The notes beneath the pieces were generated by a model. That model saw only the letters and a list, made by a program, of their open reading frames with translations, was not told the origin of the DNA and ran no database searches. Source: Niallia taxi (GTDB taxonomy: Bacteria; Bacillota; Bacilli; Bacillales; Cytobacillaceae). From it: a DNA stretch of 64,000 nt. Position numbers and translations under genes: made by a program. Below, one piece after another: positions 17,979-26,725 of the stretch; the stretch's first letter is position 1; each line of letters starts with the position of its first letter. Where the stretch lies: the NCBI RefSeq assembly GCF_032818155.1, contig NZ_CP102590.1:930001-994000 (forward strand), written 5' to 3'.

Positions 17979-18749
17979 ATGAGTTTTTCAGGAAAAGTTG
18001 TTTTAATTACAGGAGCTGCCGGGGGTATCGGTATCGCTGCTGCTAAAAAGTTTGCTAATGAAGGTGCAAAACTTGCGTTAGTTGATTTAAAAAAAGAAAA
18101 TTTAACGAAGGTTGCAGCAGAGGTCACTAGTGATCATATTCTTTTGCTAGAAGGAAATGTTGCAGTTGAAGAAGATGTAAAAAGCTTTGTTGAAGCAACA
18201 AAAGAACATTATGGCCGAATTGATGTTTTCATTAATAATGCTGGAATTAACGGCAAATTTGCTAATCTAGTGGATCAAACAGCAGAAAATTTTGATGCGG
18301 TAATAAATGTTAATCTAAAAGGTGTTTTCTATGGTCTCAAGTATGTACTTAAGGTAATGAATGAACAGAAAAGCGGCGCGATTGTTAATACTGCTTCAAA
18401 CGGCGGGCTTCTTGGAGCTCCAGGAATGGGACTTTATGTTGCATCAAAACACGGTGTTATTGGGTTAACGAAAACAGCAGCACTTGAAGGTGCTCCATAC
18501 AATGTTCGTGTAAATGCAGTAGCTCCATCTGGTGTTGATACGCAAATGATGCGATCTATTGAGACAAATGCTATGCCAGGCAATGAAGATAATGCTAAAG
18601 AGCAATTTGAAGCTTCTGTCCCAATGAAACGTTATGCTACAGCAGAAGAAATCGTTAACTTGATGGCCTTTTTGGCATCAGAGGATGCATCGTTTATTTC
18701 CGGCTCTTATTACCGTATAGACGGTGGACAAGGTGCTACATCAGCTTAA
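17979..18749 (+). CDS. short-chain dehydrogenase/reductase
   Basis: A 256-residue classical SDR, an NAD(P)-dependent oxidoreductase. It shows the cofactor motif TGAAGGIG (residues 11-18), an acidic residue after beta-2 (ALVDLKK, Asp36) that favours NAD+, NNAG (87-90), catalytic Ser140, Tyr153 and Lys157 (YVASK), and a C-terminal SGSYYRIDGGQG. The ATG at 17979 has GGAGGG 7 nt upstream and MSFSGKVVLITG fits the family start. It is divergent from the MarR gene, which probably represses it. The substrate is unknown. A hairpin terminator follows at 18762-18800. Confidence 0.93.
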   Translation: MSFSGKVVLITGAAGGIGIAAAKKFANEGAKLALVDLKKENLTKVAAEVTSDHILLLEGNVAVEEDVKSFVEATKEHYGRIDVFINNAGINGKFANLVDQTAENFDAVINVNLKGVFYGLKYVLKVMNEQKSGAIVNTASNGGLLGAPGMGLYVASKHGVIGLTKTAALEGAPYNVRVNAVAPSGVDTQMMRSIETNAMPGNEDNAKEQFEASVPMKRYATAEEIVNLMAFLASEDASFISGSYYRIDGGQGATSA

Positions 18750-18761
18750 ATAAGAAGCAAT

Positions 18762-18800
18762 AAAGGGGGTACCAGTTTATAATGGCATCCCCTTTTGTAT
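18762..18800 (+). terminator. terminator after the SDR gene
   Basis: AAAGGGGGTACC pairs with GGCATCCCCTTTT across a 9-nt loop, just downstream of the SDR stop. Confidence 0.65.
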
Positions 18801-18832
18801 ACTTTTATGCCAGCCTATGTGGGTCGGCTCAT

Positions 18833-19798
18833 TTATCCCTTACATATACTTTGAAGACGTACCGCTCCTTCTGTTGCATCCTTCATTATTTTATCCATTA
18901 AATGACTAACTGTGGGTACATCATTAATTAGCCCCATTACCTGTCCAGCCCATGCAAATCCATTTACTTGATCATCGTCATAAATAAATTTCAAATTGGA
19001 TTTACCGCTTATCTTATCTTTTAAATCCTCATATTTGGCTCCTTGCCTTTCCTTCTCTATGATATCCAACGTATAATTTGATTTTAAAACCCTTCCTGGA
19101 GTACCAAATGTGCGTTTTATAACAACAGTGTCCATCTCTGTGCCTTCTACAAGTGCAGCTTTATATGTTTGAATAGCGTCGACACATTCAGCTGTCGCTA
19201 TAAAACGGGTTCCCATTTCAATTCCTTGTGCACCAAGTGCTAATGTAGCGAGAAAACCTCTACCATCACCAATTCCACCGCTAGCAATAACAGGGATTGA
19301 GACAGACTCTGCAACTCGTGGAATCAGAACCATTGTGCCAATATCATCCTTGCCAATATGTCCCCCGCCTTCTTGCCCTACTGCAATGACAGCAGACGCT
19401 CCAAGCAGCTCTGCTTTAAGTGCTTGTCTAACAGTTGAAACAAGCACAAGTGATAAAATACCTTCCCCTTTAATTCGCTCTAAAATAGGCTGTGGATTAC
19501 CGCCTGTGATGGAAATGACTTTCACTTTTTCTGCTATTGCCATTTCCAAAAGCTCCATATAAGCCCCATTATAAGAACCAATCGCAAAATTGACTCCAAA
19601 AGGCTTATCTGTCAGCTTCCTTACTTTTTGAATCTCTTCCTTCAGTCTTTCTGGTGTGTTTAGTGTCATTGCCGTAATCTGACCAAGTCCGCCAGCATTT
19701 GAAACTGCTGCAGCAAGCTCTGCATTTCCTAAATACGCTAAGCCACCTTGAATGATTGGACGCTCTATTTTCAGTAAATCCGTTATTCTCGTTTTCAT
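18833..19798 (-). CDS. nitronate monooxygenase / FabK-like flavoprotein
   Basis: A 321-residue TIM-barrel FMN enzyme of the 2-nitropropane dioxygenase family. Visible features are RPIIQGGLAYLGNAELAAAVSNAGGLG at the N-terminus, PFGVNFAIG, VGQEGGGHIG with the histidine that is conserved in this family (about residue 149), and the phosphate-binding PVIASGGIGDGRG (about 175). Nitronate monooxygenases oxidise toxic alkyl nitronates; the related FabK reduces enoyl-ACP, so the exact reaction is unsettled. The ATG at 19798 is preceded by AAAGGGG. It is a single gene convergent with the SDR. Confidence 0.88.
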   Translation of the reverse strand: MKTRITDLLKIERPIIQGGLAYLGNAELAAAVSNAGGLGQITAMTLNTPERLKEEIQKVRKLTDKPFGVNFAIGSYNGAYMELLEMAIAEKVKVISITGGNPQPILERIKGEGILSLVLVSTVRQALKAELLGASAVIAVGQEGGGHIGKDDIGTMVLIPRVAESVSIPVIASGGIGDGRGFLATLALGAQGIEMGTRFIATAECVDAIQTYKAALVEGTEMDTVVIKRTFGTPGRVLKSNYTLDIIEKERQGAKYEDLKDKISGKSNLKFIYDDDQVNGFAWAGQVMGLINDVPTVSHLMDKIMKDATEGAVRLQSICKG

Positions 19799-20006
19799 TT
19801 TTCCCCTTTCTAACCTAAAATTCACTTCATTTTAGCATATTATTAATTCAGCCCGCTTCTTTATGGCACTTTATTATGTTTTAAAGATTCATTACTGGGA
19901 AAATTAATATAGAGCATATTCAGGCAGAATAATTTATTAAACAGTTCTGTTGAACTATAATTATTCTTATAATCCAATTACATGTTTCTCAGGTGAAGGA
20001 GCGATT

Positions 20007-20330
20007 ATGATGAAGTTAACAATTACAGATAAAGCAGCTGAAAAACTGCGTTCATATGATCAGCCAGAGGATGCTGCATTCAAATTAACAAGTGTTTTCA
20101 GCGGCGGCTGCAGCTATACTTATAATTATGATCTTGCTATCGATCATAAAAAAGAAGAGGATACAAAATTCGAGGACAATGGGATTGTTCTATATCTAGA
20201 TAAAATGACAATCAGTCACATTAACGAGGATTTAAAATTAGACTATAATGAAGGCCAAGGCTTCCGCCTTGTTGGCGCAAGCCAAATTTATACCTTCAGA
20301 CTCGATGTGAAAAATAAAGTTAAAGCATAA
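20007..20330 (+). CDS. HesB/IscA-like Fe-S biogenesis family protein
   Basis: A 107-residue protein of the Fe-S_biosyn (HesB/IscA-like) superfamily, closest in style to B. subtilis YqkB. It starts MMKLTITDKAAEKLRSYD and has a single conserved Cys in FSGGCSYTYNYDL, but lacks the C-terminal CGC motif of true A-type carriers, so iron-sulfur transfer is not assured. GAAGGAG lies 5 nt before the ATG at 20007 (8 nt before the next ATG). It is a single gene with its own terminator at 20332-20365. Confidence 0.8.
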   Translation: MMKLTITDKAAEKLRSYDQPEDAAFKLTSVFSGGCSYTYNYDLAIDHKKEEDTKFEDNGIVLYLDKMTISHINEDLKLDYNEGQGFRLVGASQIYTFRLDVKNKVKA

Positions 20331-20331
20331 A

Positions 20332-20365
20332 ACAGTGGGATTTTTTAGTTCCCACTGTTTTTTTA
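20332..20365 (+). terminator. terminator after the HesB-like gene
   Basis: AACAGTGGGA pairs with TCCCACTGTT and is followed by TTTTTT, directly after the stop codon. Confidence 0.85.
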
Positions 20366-20384
20366 TGGACCCCTCTGTATCTGT

Positions 20385-21146
20385 CTAATCTTCAAGCCCC
20401 ATATTATAAATGATGGCTTCATGCAGCCATTTTTCCTCCTCCTCTGTAAAGGGAGAATGCGTCAGCTCCTCAAGCTCATCAATATTTATGTTTTCCAGAT
20501 CAACCTCAGCCAAATTTTCTAATATATCCTCCCCGAGAAAGGCAAACGATGCTTCTAAATAAGATGTGATCATTTTCTGTACTTCTGGGTCCTTTACCGG
20601 TCTACCATAGAGTAGCTTTAATTCCTTTGCCAATTGAATATAAGTTTTATCAAGATTCTGTATTTCTTTCTCTGTTTTTTGATACAGTTTTTCCCCTATA
20701 TCTGCTAATTCATTTTTTGCCATCCAATATTTTTGAAGGGGTTCTGTTTTAATAGCATGTATTAAGGTAAATAAAACGCTGCTGTCAATTTCAGCCTCCA
20801 TCTCCATTAAGGAGACAACTCTTTTTATGGCATGTATGGACTGCTCCACTTTTTCCTTCTCTTCCTCCAGCACTTGTAAATGAAGCTGCAAAGTATCATT
20901 TAAACTAACAGTAAAACTTTCTTCCCCTAATAAATTGGCGATTTTCTCTAAGCTATAACCTAAAAATTTCAAGCTTGTAATCTTTTGGAGCGTGATAATA
21001 TCTTGATTTTTATATATACGATGTCCAGATATAGGATGTTTTTCTGGCTTCAATAAGCCAATCTCATCATAATAATGTAAGGTGCGAATAGATATACCAG
21101 ATTTAGCTGAAATTTCTCCGATTGCAAAGCTTTCTTTTCCTTTCAT
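20385..21146 (-). CDS. MerR-family regulator with TipAS-like C-domain
   Basis: A 253-residue regulator. The N-terminal MerR HTH is FAIGEISAKSGISIRTLHYYDEIGLLKPEKHPISGHRIY (residues 7-45), followed by a long dimerisation helix (about 75-115) and a C-terminal all-helical domain of about 130 residues like TipAS/Mta, which binds hydrophobic drugs in relatives. GGGAGG lies about 7 nt before the ATG. Its own promoter has the 19-bp spacer typical of MerR-activated promoters, so autoregulation is likely. No drug pump is adjacent. It is the last chromosomal-type gene before the replication module. Confidence 0.9.
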   Translation of the reverse strand: MKGKESFAIGEISAKSGISIRTLHYYDEIGLLKPEKHPISGHRIYKNQDIITLQKITSLKFLGYSLEKIANLLGEESFTVSLNDTLQLHLQVLEEEKEKVEQSIHAIKRVVSLMEMEAEIDSSVLFTLIHAIKTEPLQKYWMAKNELADIGEKLYQKTEKEIQNLDKTYIQLAKELKLLYGRPVKDPEVQKMITSYLEASFAFLGEDILENLAEVDLENINIDELEELTHSPFTEEEEKWLHEAIIYNMGLED

Positions 21147-21176
21147 TTACATACCTCCCATAATTAGTATGTTTCT

Positions 21177-21207
21177 ATTATAAATCCTGACGTTACTGGA
21201 GGTTCAA
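21177..21207 (-). promoter_or_regulatory. MerR-type promoter (19-bp spacer)
   Basis: On the minus strand TTGAAC (21207-21202) and TATAAT (21182-21177) are separated by 19 bp, CTCCAGTAACGTCAGGATT. The long spacer with a partly symmetric CCTCCAGTAACGTCAGG core is characteristic of promoters untwisted by MerR proteins; the gene downstream encodes one. Confidence 0.75.
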
Positions 21208-21265
21208 GAGGTAAAAATGAAAAATCCACCTAAGCAAGGTAAGTTTTTGTGTTATATTTCTACCC

Positions 21266-21295
21266 TTGAGCCCATTCATAATTTTTGTGTATAAT
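21266..21295 (+). promoter_or_regulatory. promoter of the first rep gene
   Basis: TTGAGC (21266-21271) and TATAAT (21290-21295) are spaced by 18 bp. The transcript would have a leader of about 130 nt before the rep start, containing a small inverted repeat (GGGAA/TTCCC near 21337-21350) that could affect expression. Confidence 0.55.
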
Positions 21296-21429
21296 AAAAT
21301 GGGTTAGACTATGGTATGCCTGTGTTTTTTTGCAGGGAATGTACTTCCCTATAACTATTTCATTTTTTATATCATTTACACAACAAGGATCTGACACATT
21401 ATCTTTAATTTAAATGGAGGCAAGCAAAC

Positions 21430-22893
21430 ATTGCGGTTTATAATAGAGCTATGGGAGCAACAAAGGAGTTGGTATTATTGGCCTTACCAAAAAACTATCT
21501 AGTAGACGCAACACTTGAACGTTTGGGAACATCCTTTCTGGATTTATATAACAGCAAAATAGGCGATGATGTTAGAGAATTTTTAGCTGTCATCTTTTTT
21601 GAAGAACTAATTGAGCCAGAAACCGGCAGGCAAAGGAACTTAAAAGAGCTGCGCTCTCTCTATTATCGAGATAAGTTCAAACGAACGAAGAAAAACTGGC
21701 ATTCTGCTCTAATTAAAAGCATAAACAAAACAAGCAAAAATCCAAAGGAATTGATGGCTGAAGTAAAATTCATCCGTGAAGGAATTGAGAAAGGATTTAT
21801 TGACTTAGCAAATAATTACCATGTTACAGATATCAAGGACTTAATTGCTGATCGCTTAAGCGAAGTCGATAAATGGGTCAATGATGATACAAAGCTCTTG
21901 TCAGATTATAAATATATTAAAGACAAAACCAAAAACCAAATAAAAAACACTTTGAAGATTGACTCCATCATAACCGTAACAAGCCTTGTAATTGAAGAGT
22001 TCGGCGGTGATTTTAACCGAATTGTTAAAGAAGTGAATGATCTTTTCAGCGAGCTTCCCCTGCCAGGAAAAACAGGCAGAACCAAATTCATGGATTTTCA
22101 CGAGGATCTAGCTGTTGAAAATAGTGTAACTGCTGAAATCTATGAAGATGGCAACTTGTCTATCCGGACACTTCTTGGCAAAACCTTGATTGAAGAAAAA
22201 AATTCAATCGCTTTGACTCCGATGGATTACGAGATATTTAACTTTATTCTTTCCAGAAGAGACTATGAATTTGTGGAAAAACAAAAAATCTATGTCGATA
22301 TTGGCGACATTGTTAAAAACATGTATTCCTCAAGAGGTGTTAAGGAATATAAACGAATAAGAGAACGTCTTGAAAAACTAAAGCATCTTAGCTTTGACAT
22401 TAAGGCCGATGACGGCAAAAAGTATATATTTGACCTTTTTGACCATATTACTTATTTAGATGAAGCAGAAACAAAAGCCGAAATAAAAATAAATGAATTC
22501 ATGCATCAACGGTATATCGACAATCAAGTGACGAAAATCTATAGTGATAAAATCCAGAATTTCCAGCTTGAACTATCTGAGAATATTGTATTCATTCTGC
22601 AAAAAGAGCGATTTGCGAAAAACTCCCTTCTTGATGACTCCATTGATCGAAAGAAAGGTATTGCCTATCCTCTCGCCTTTTTTACTAGACGCCTACGATT
22701 ACCTACAAGAAAAAAGGATGCTTTAACGAAAGTGGAAAACTCACTTCATGAATTAGTGAACAACCAGGTGACAATAAAAAGCTTCCGCCGTGTGAATGAT
22801 GTGTTTCATATTGAGTTCCTTCCTATTACGGAGCATGAAGCCGAGGATTTAATCGATGCTAAGCATCAAAAGGTGTTATTCTTAGAAACATAA
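21430..22893 (+). CDS. replication initiator, Rep_3-like (winged helix), possible ATT start
   Basis: A large basic and acidic protein of about 487 residues. The C-terminal half looks like a double winged-helix plasmid initiator of the Rep_3 type: IALTPMDYEIFNFILSRRDYEF (near 260), then KEYKRIRERLEKLKHLSFDI, and a second block AYPLAFFTRRLRLPTRKKDALTKVENSLHELVNN. The N-terminal 200 residues are helical and not recognised. The first ATG (21451) has no good ribosome binding site, but GGAGG at 21416-21420 lies 9 nt before an in-frame ATT at 21430; a weak start would keep an initiator scarce. It directly precedes an iteron array, the expected binding target. Assignment as Rep is inferred from fold-like motifs plus context. 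Confidence 0.72.
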   Translation: MAVYNRAMGATKELVLLALPKNYLVDATLERLGTSFLDLYNSKIGDDVREFLAVIFFEELIEPETGRQRNLKELRSLYYRDKFKRTKKNWHSALIKSINKTSKNPKELMAEVKFIREGIEKGFIDLANNYHVTDIKDLIADRLSEVDKWVNDDTKLLSDYKYIKDKTKNQIKNTLKIDSIITVTSLVIEEFGGDFNRIVKEVNDLFSELPLPGKTGRTKFMDFHEDLAVENSVTAEIYEDGNLSIRTLLGKTLIEEKNSIALTPMDYEIFNFILSRRDYEFVEKQKIYVDIGDIVKNMYSSRGVKEYKRIRERLEKLKHLSFDIKADDGKKYIFDLFDHITYLDEAETKAEIKINEFMHQRYIDNQVTKIYSDKIQNFQLELSENIVFILQKERFAKNSLLDDSIDRKKGIAYPLAFFTRRLRLPTRKKDALTKVENSLHELVNNQVTIKSFRRVNDVFHIEFLPITEHEAEDLIDAKHQKVLFLET

Positions 22894-22898
22894 AACAA

Positions 22899-22942
22899 GA
22901 GCATCCCCAATGCCTAAACGCTTGGGGTGCTCTTTTTCTTTA
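22899..22942 (+). terminator. terminator after the first rep gene
   Basis: AAGAGCATCCCCAA pairs with TTGGGGTGCTCTT and is followed by TTTCTTT. It separates rep transcription from the iteron array. Confidence 0.85.
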
Positions 22943-22990
22943 CGACTACCTAATTAAAGAAACATCTTATTGTTAGATAAAAAAAATTTA

Positions 22991-23956
22991 CACCATTTCT
23001 TCGTGCTTTTTTCAGTGTTGACACCTTCATTTTTTTTCACCATTTCTTCGTGCTTTTTTAAAACATCTAAATGACCAAAAAACCTTCATTTTTTTTCACC
23101 ATTTTGTCGTGCTTTTTTACCTTAGGAGCTTAATAGCCAAAACCACATTTTTTTTACACCATTTTATCGTGCTTTTTTAAAACCTATAAATTTTTTCACC
23201 ATTTTATCGTGCTTTTTTTATTTCACTAAAATAAAACTGCTATTAAAGCTCTTTTTTTGCTATTTAATGGTTTATAAACAAGACTGTTATCGTCCAAACA
23301 GGTTCTAAGTAATATGCAAATCTCTTTTGATGAATGCTCTATACGGAATACTTTTTATTAAAACGCAAAATTTTTTCACCATTTCTTCGTGCTTTTCTTA
23401 AAATACAATAAATTTTCACCATTTCTTCGTGTTTTTCTCTATAAATGCGCCTAAATAATAAAAACAGCATTTTTTTTTCACTATATTATCGTGCTTTTTT
23501 TTTATATATTAGCCATTATAATGTCAATGTACTAGATGTCTGGGTTTATCCACTTCCAACCTCGAATTTTTACACCATTTCTTCGTGTTTTTTTGTTTTT
23601 TTCCCAATTATGTCGTGCTTTTTTTTCTCGCTTATCTAAAGTATAAAATTTTCACCGATTTTTCGTGCTTAAGAACGAAAATACTAATTTTGTTTTCGAC
23701 AATATTCGACAAACATAATACCGTTCTTCGCTTTTTTTCACCATTTTATCGTGCTATTTCACTTTATTGTTTTTTACTTAGAGTGAATGTACTATCTTTT
23801 CACCATTTCTTCGTGCAAAAATTTTTTTCCATTATCAAAAAGACTTCAAAAACCTTGCTATTATAGTCTCCTTTAAAAATTTTCACCATTTCTTCGTGCT
23901 TCATTATTTGTTGTATTATAGCCTTCTACATCATTTTTTCACCATTTCTTCGTGCC
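22991..23956 (+). repeat. iteron array, probable replication origin
   Basis: About 15 direct repeats, all in the same orientation, with core CACCATTTCTTCGTGC and common variants CACCATTTTATCGTGC and CACCATTTTGTCGTGC, usually followed by a T-run. Copies begin near 22991, 23038, 23097, 23157, 23197, 23377, 23417, 23479, 23573, 23602 (degenerate), 23653, 23739, 23801, 23884 and 23940. Spacing is irregular (about 40 to 180 bp) and the sequence between is very AT-rich. The array sits between two rep-like genes. Iterons of this kind bind Rep proteins at plasmid origins; origin function is inferred. Confidence 0.85.
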
Positions 23957-24099
23957 ATTTACACCTCTTTTTTTTGGTGTATATAATAAATGATATATAA
24001 ATATAGATATTAATTTAAAGACTATGAAGTACATAATTGTTACACAGCTTTTATACTCTTATGATGATCCAATTTAATGGGAAAGGAGGTTACAATAAA

Positions 24100-25539
24100 G
24101 TGATTTACGAGGAAACGTATCAGTATTTATTACATAATGTATCATCTAAAGAATTTGATGTATGCCTGTATTCCCTTCTACACACTGATTGGGATGGTAT
24201 AATCCAAGCACCAGATTCTGTCATTGCTGCAAAAGCAGGCACAAAAAAGAAATATTTACGGCAGATCATACATAAATTTACATCCTTTAAACGTGGAAAC
24301 ATCTATATTCCTGTTGAAACAACAGAAGGAACTAAATATAAATTTAAGCGTGGACTTACACGGAATTTAGGCTTTAACAGTAAAACAGATCGTTATTGCA
24401 AAAAGTATTCCTTCTTTTATGAAGATTCGTTTCAAAGGTTATCAATAAATTCTAAAAGATTGTTGTTAATGGCTGCATATCGTATGTCTGTTCAAAAAGC
24501 GGAATCTGTTATGTTTGATTATCACGATATTGTGCCTTCCAAATATACATATGGACATCCCTATTTTACAAAAGGCCGCCTTTATGAAGCCATTAGTGAA
24601 CTCAATAACTCTGAACTTTCCAAAATAGTGAAGGTTCATTTAGTGAGCAATATTTACACTAGAAAACTAGCTGTCTCCTTTGAATTTAAACAAGGAACAT
24701 TAGATGAATTCGCAAGCAATTATACAGAAAGGCAGCTTTTGCGCAAAAAGATGTTCGAATCTGGCTTCCATGGATATCTTAATGACAGTTTTTGTATGGA
24801 AATTGAAAGTGTCGGCAAGTATTTATACAACTCTCTCTTTAGCAATGAAAAAATAATGGCTAAACAGGGGGTTATTAGTGATGCAAAGGATGAAATACTT
24901 TCACTAGCCAGATTTATTTATGATACGGCAATCGAACAGCTGGCAGCCGTACTCCCTTCCAATATACATTTTTTGACTGAGCCTAAACAGGCTTCAGCTT
25001 ATTTCAGCACGATTATTTATAATGTACTATTAGATGAAATGGGCAAATATGGTCATCAGGCAGAAAGCATCAAATCACTGTTAGATAACCATTACCTACA
25101 TAAAACGATTGTAGAGAAAGAAACTGGCATCGATATTATGCATATAGGCATTGAAGATCATGTTAAACCGATAAAACAACGCTTTGAGAAAGCACAGCAT
25201 ATTTATCTTGTCCTGAAAAATTGGTCTGAAAACTGGGTTATTTCTCGTACTAAGTCAATAATTGAAGACTCAGAGACACTATTAACCTCAAGTAACGAAG
25301 ATAAAAAACAGGCAATTCAACAAAAACGCGGCTGGAGTGATATAGAATCGGCGAAAAACCAATTACAACTATTAAAGGAGCAGTCATACGAGCAAATTAA
25401 CAAGCTAATAAATCAATGTTTAACATATGGTAACAAAGCCATAGACATGAGTGAGCGCATCCAGTCTTTAACAAATGCAAAGGACTCATTAGCTTCATTT
25501 TTTGCCATACATACCGAAAAAATTTTCAAAACTCCATAA
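24100..25539 (+). CDS. second replication-type protein, HTH N-terminus, unassigned family
   Basis: A 479-residue protein. I start at the GTG at 24100 because AAGGAGGT lies 8-9 nt upstream; earlier ATGs have no site. The N-terminal region reads like plasmid initiator or phage replication proteins, with helices suited to winged-helix DNA binding (SVIAAKAGTKKKYLRQIIHKFTSF, about 40-63; KGRLYEAISELNNSE, about 155-169). The C-terminal third is helical and probably coiled coil (SAKNQLQLLKEQSYEQINKLINQCL). It begins 145 bp after the last iteron, so the array is flanked by two candidate initiators. I do not recognise the family; it could be a second Rep, a copy-control protein or a helicase loader. 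Confidence 0.6.
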   Translation: MIYEETYQYLLHNVSSKEFDVCLYSLLHTDWDGIIQAPDSVIAAKAGTKKKYLRQIIHKFTSFKRGNIYIPVETTEGTKYKFKRGLTRNLGFNSKTDRYCKKYSFFYEDSFQRLSINSKRLLLMAAYRMSVQKAESVMFDYHDIVPSKYTYGHPYFTKGRLYEAISELNNSELSKIVKVHLVSNIYTRKLAVSFEFKQGTLDEFASNYTERQLLRKKMFESGFHGYLNDSFCMEIESVGKYLYNSLFSNEKIMAKQGVISDAKDEILSLARFIYDTAIEQLAAVLPSNIHFLTEPKQASAYFSTIIYNVLLDEMGKYGHQAESIKSLLDNHYLHKTIVEKETGIDIMHIGIEDHVKPIKQRFEKAQHIYLVLKNWSENWVISRTKSIIEDSETLLTSSNEDKKQAIQQKRGWSDIESAKNQLQLLKEQSYEQINKLINQCLTYGNKAIDMSERIQSLTNAKDSLASFFAIHTEKIFKTP

Positions 25540-26322
25540 TGACACGGGTTAACACTGGCTATTAGGCGAGTGGATCTTGTGCTACAAAAAAAAATCTTCT
25601 TTTATATTTTTGCTTGTTAAGACGTACTTTTTCCCCTTCTAACATTTTTCAACCATAGCGAAATAACCATATGCTGGAAAAGCATATTTTTTTTGACTTT
25701 TTTTTAGGCTGTGAATTGTAGTTTTATAGTTGTTAATAAATTTTTTTACTATGTTATTTGTAATCTAATAATTGTTATTAGTGGTGATTTAGTTGTTATT
25801 TACTTTTTATTACTTGTGAAAAAAAACTTTTTACTGTTAGCGTCTATTATTTACCTGTTTATTTTAAGCTTGTACATGTGATATGCCGACTTGAGCTTTT
25901 TTTTATTTTCGGAAACTTGATAAAATGAGGGTTTTTAGAGGTTTTTTGTTAAAGGTTCTAAATAAATGTTCTAAATAAAGATCTAAATATTATTCTAAAT
26001 ACTTATCTAAAATAAGGAAATAAAGCTTACCACCTATTTTATGTAAAAATAATAAAAAATATTATATTAAGTCAATTTCCATTCTTCGGCTAATTACTTA
26101 ATAGTGAACACAAAAATACAAGCAGTTAAAATATGTCTCTATGTAGCATATTCGTCTACCAATTTATTTATTCCTTTTTTTAAAAAAATTATGTAATAGC
26201 AGAAAATTTGATTAGCCCAAATAAATTATCTAAAAATCCATGCTTGTCCTATTATATTAATCTAGTGCTCTTTTTCACCTGTGCATAGAATAAAAATAAA
26301 TAAAGATTAGGAGGAAATAATA
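25540..26322. other. AT-rich intergenic region with a short tandem repeat
   Basis: About 780 bp, extremely AT-rich with long T and A runs and no gene I can support. It contains the 12-13-bp tandem repeats described separately at 25956-26017 and the upstream region of the gene at 26323. Confidence 0.6.
25956..26017. repeat. five tandem 12-13-bp repeats, consensus (T/A)TCTAAATAAWN
   Basis: Five successive units read TTCTAAATAAATG, TTCTAAATAAAG, ATCTAAATATTA, TTCTAAATACTTA and TCTAAAATAAGG. The roughly one-helical-turn period suggests a binding array for a DNA-binding protein of the replicon (initiator, copy control or partition). Nothing links it to a specific protein yet. Confidence 0.7.
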
Positions 26323-26667
26323 ATGAGTAACGTATGGTTTCCAGGTGGAAGAAGTGACGATAACAATCAAAAAAATAACTCTAAATCCCGTTCAGGTGAC
26401 AGCGATAGTCGTTCTAAATCAGATGTAGATTTTGATTCTGATAATGACTTAAGAAATGACACTAATGTCGATAACCAAAATGATTTAAAAAACGTCGATA
26501 AGAACACTAACATTGCGAAGGTAAAAGACTCTGGAAATGCTAAAATCGACTTAAATATCGATGTAGATTCAGATTCCAATGCACGTGTACGCTCTCGTTC
26601 TAGAGCTAATGCTGATACAGAACAAGATCAAGATAATAACCAAGAAAATGACCAAAACCAAGAATAA
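26323..26667 (+). CDS. low-complexity Asp/Asn/Ser-rich protein
   Basis: A 114-residue, very hydrophilic protein beginning MSNVWFPGGRSDDNNQ; after the first 10 residues it is almost entirely Asp, Asn, Ser, Lys, Arg and Gln, with DVDFDSD, DLNIDVDSDS and SRSRANAD runs. No fold is expected for most of it. A strong ribosome binding site (AGGAGGAAATAATA) and an independent start support a real gene. It shares the NVDVD-type repeats with the next gene (26726), so they are probably a unit. Such D/N/S-rich small proteins occur among Bacillaceae spore-coat or exosporium components, but that is only a resemblance. Confidence 0.7.
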   Translation: MSNVWFPGGRSDDNNQKNNSKSRSGDSDSRSKSDVDFDSDNDLRNDTNVDNQNDLKNVDKNTNIAKVKDSGNAKIDLNIDVDSDSNARVRSRSRANADTEQDQDNNQENDQNQE

Positions 26668-26725
26668 AAAAACAATGGCGAGCAGGATCAACTGTTTCGC
26701 CATTTTACTGTAAGGAGAATTGTTC

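Noticed and set aside
22991..23956. CRISPR array
   Set aside because: Repeats are about 16 bp, spacing varies from 40 to 180 bp and no cas genes are near; iterons fit better.
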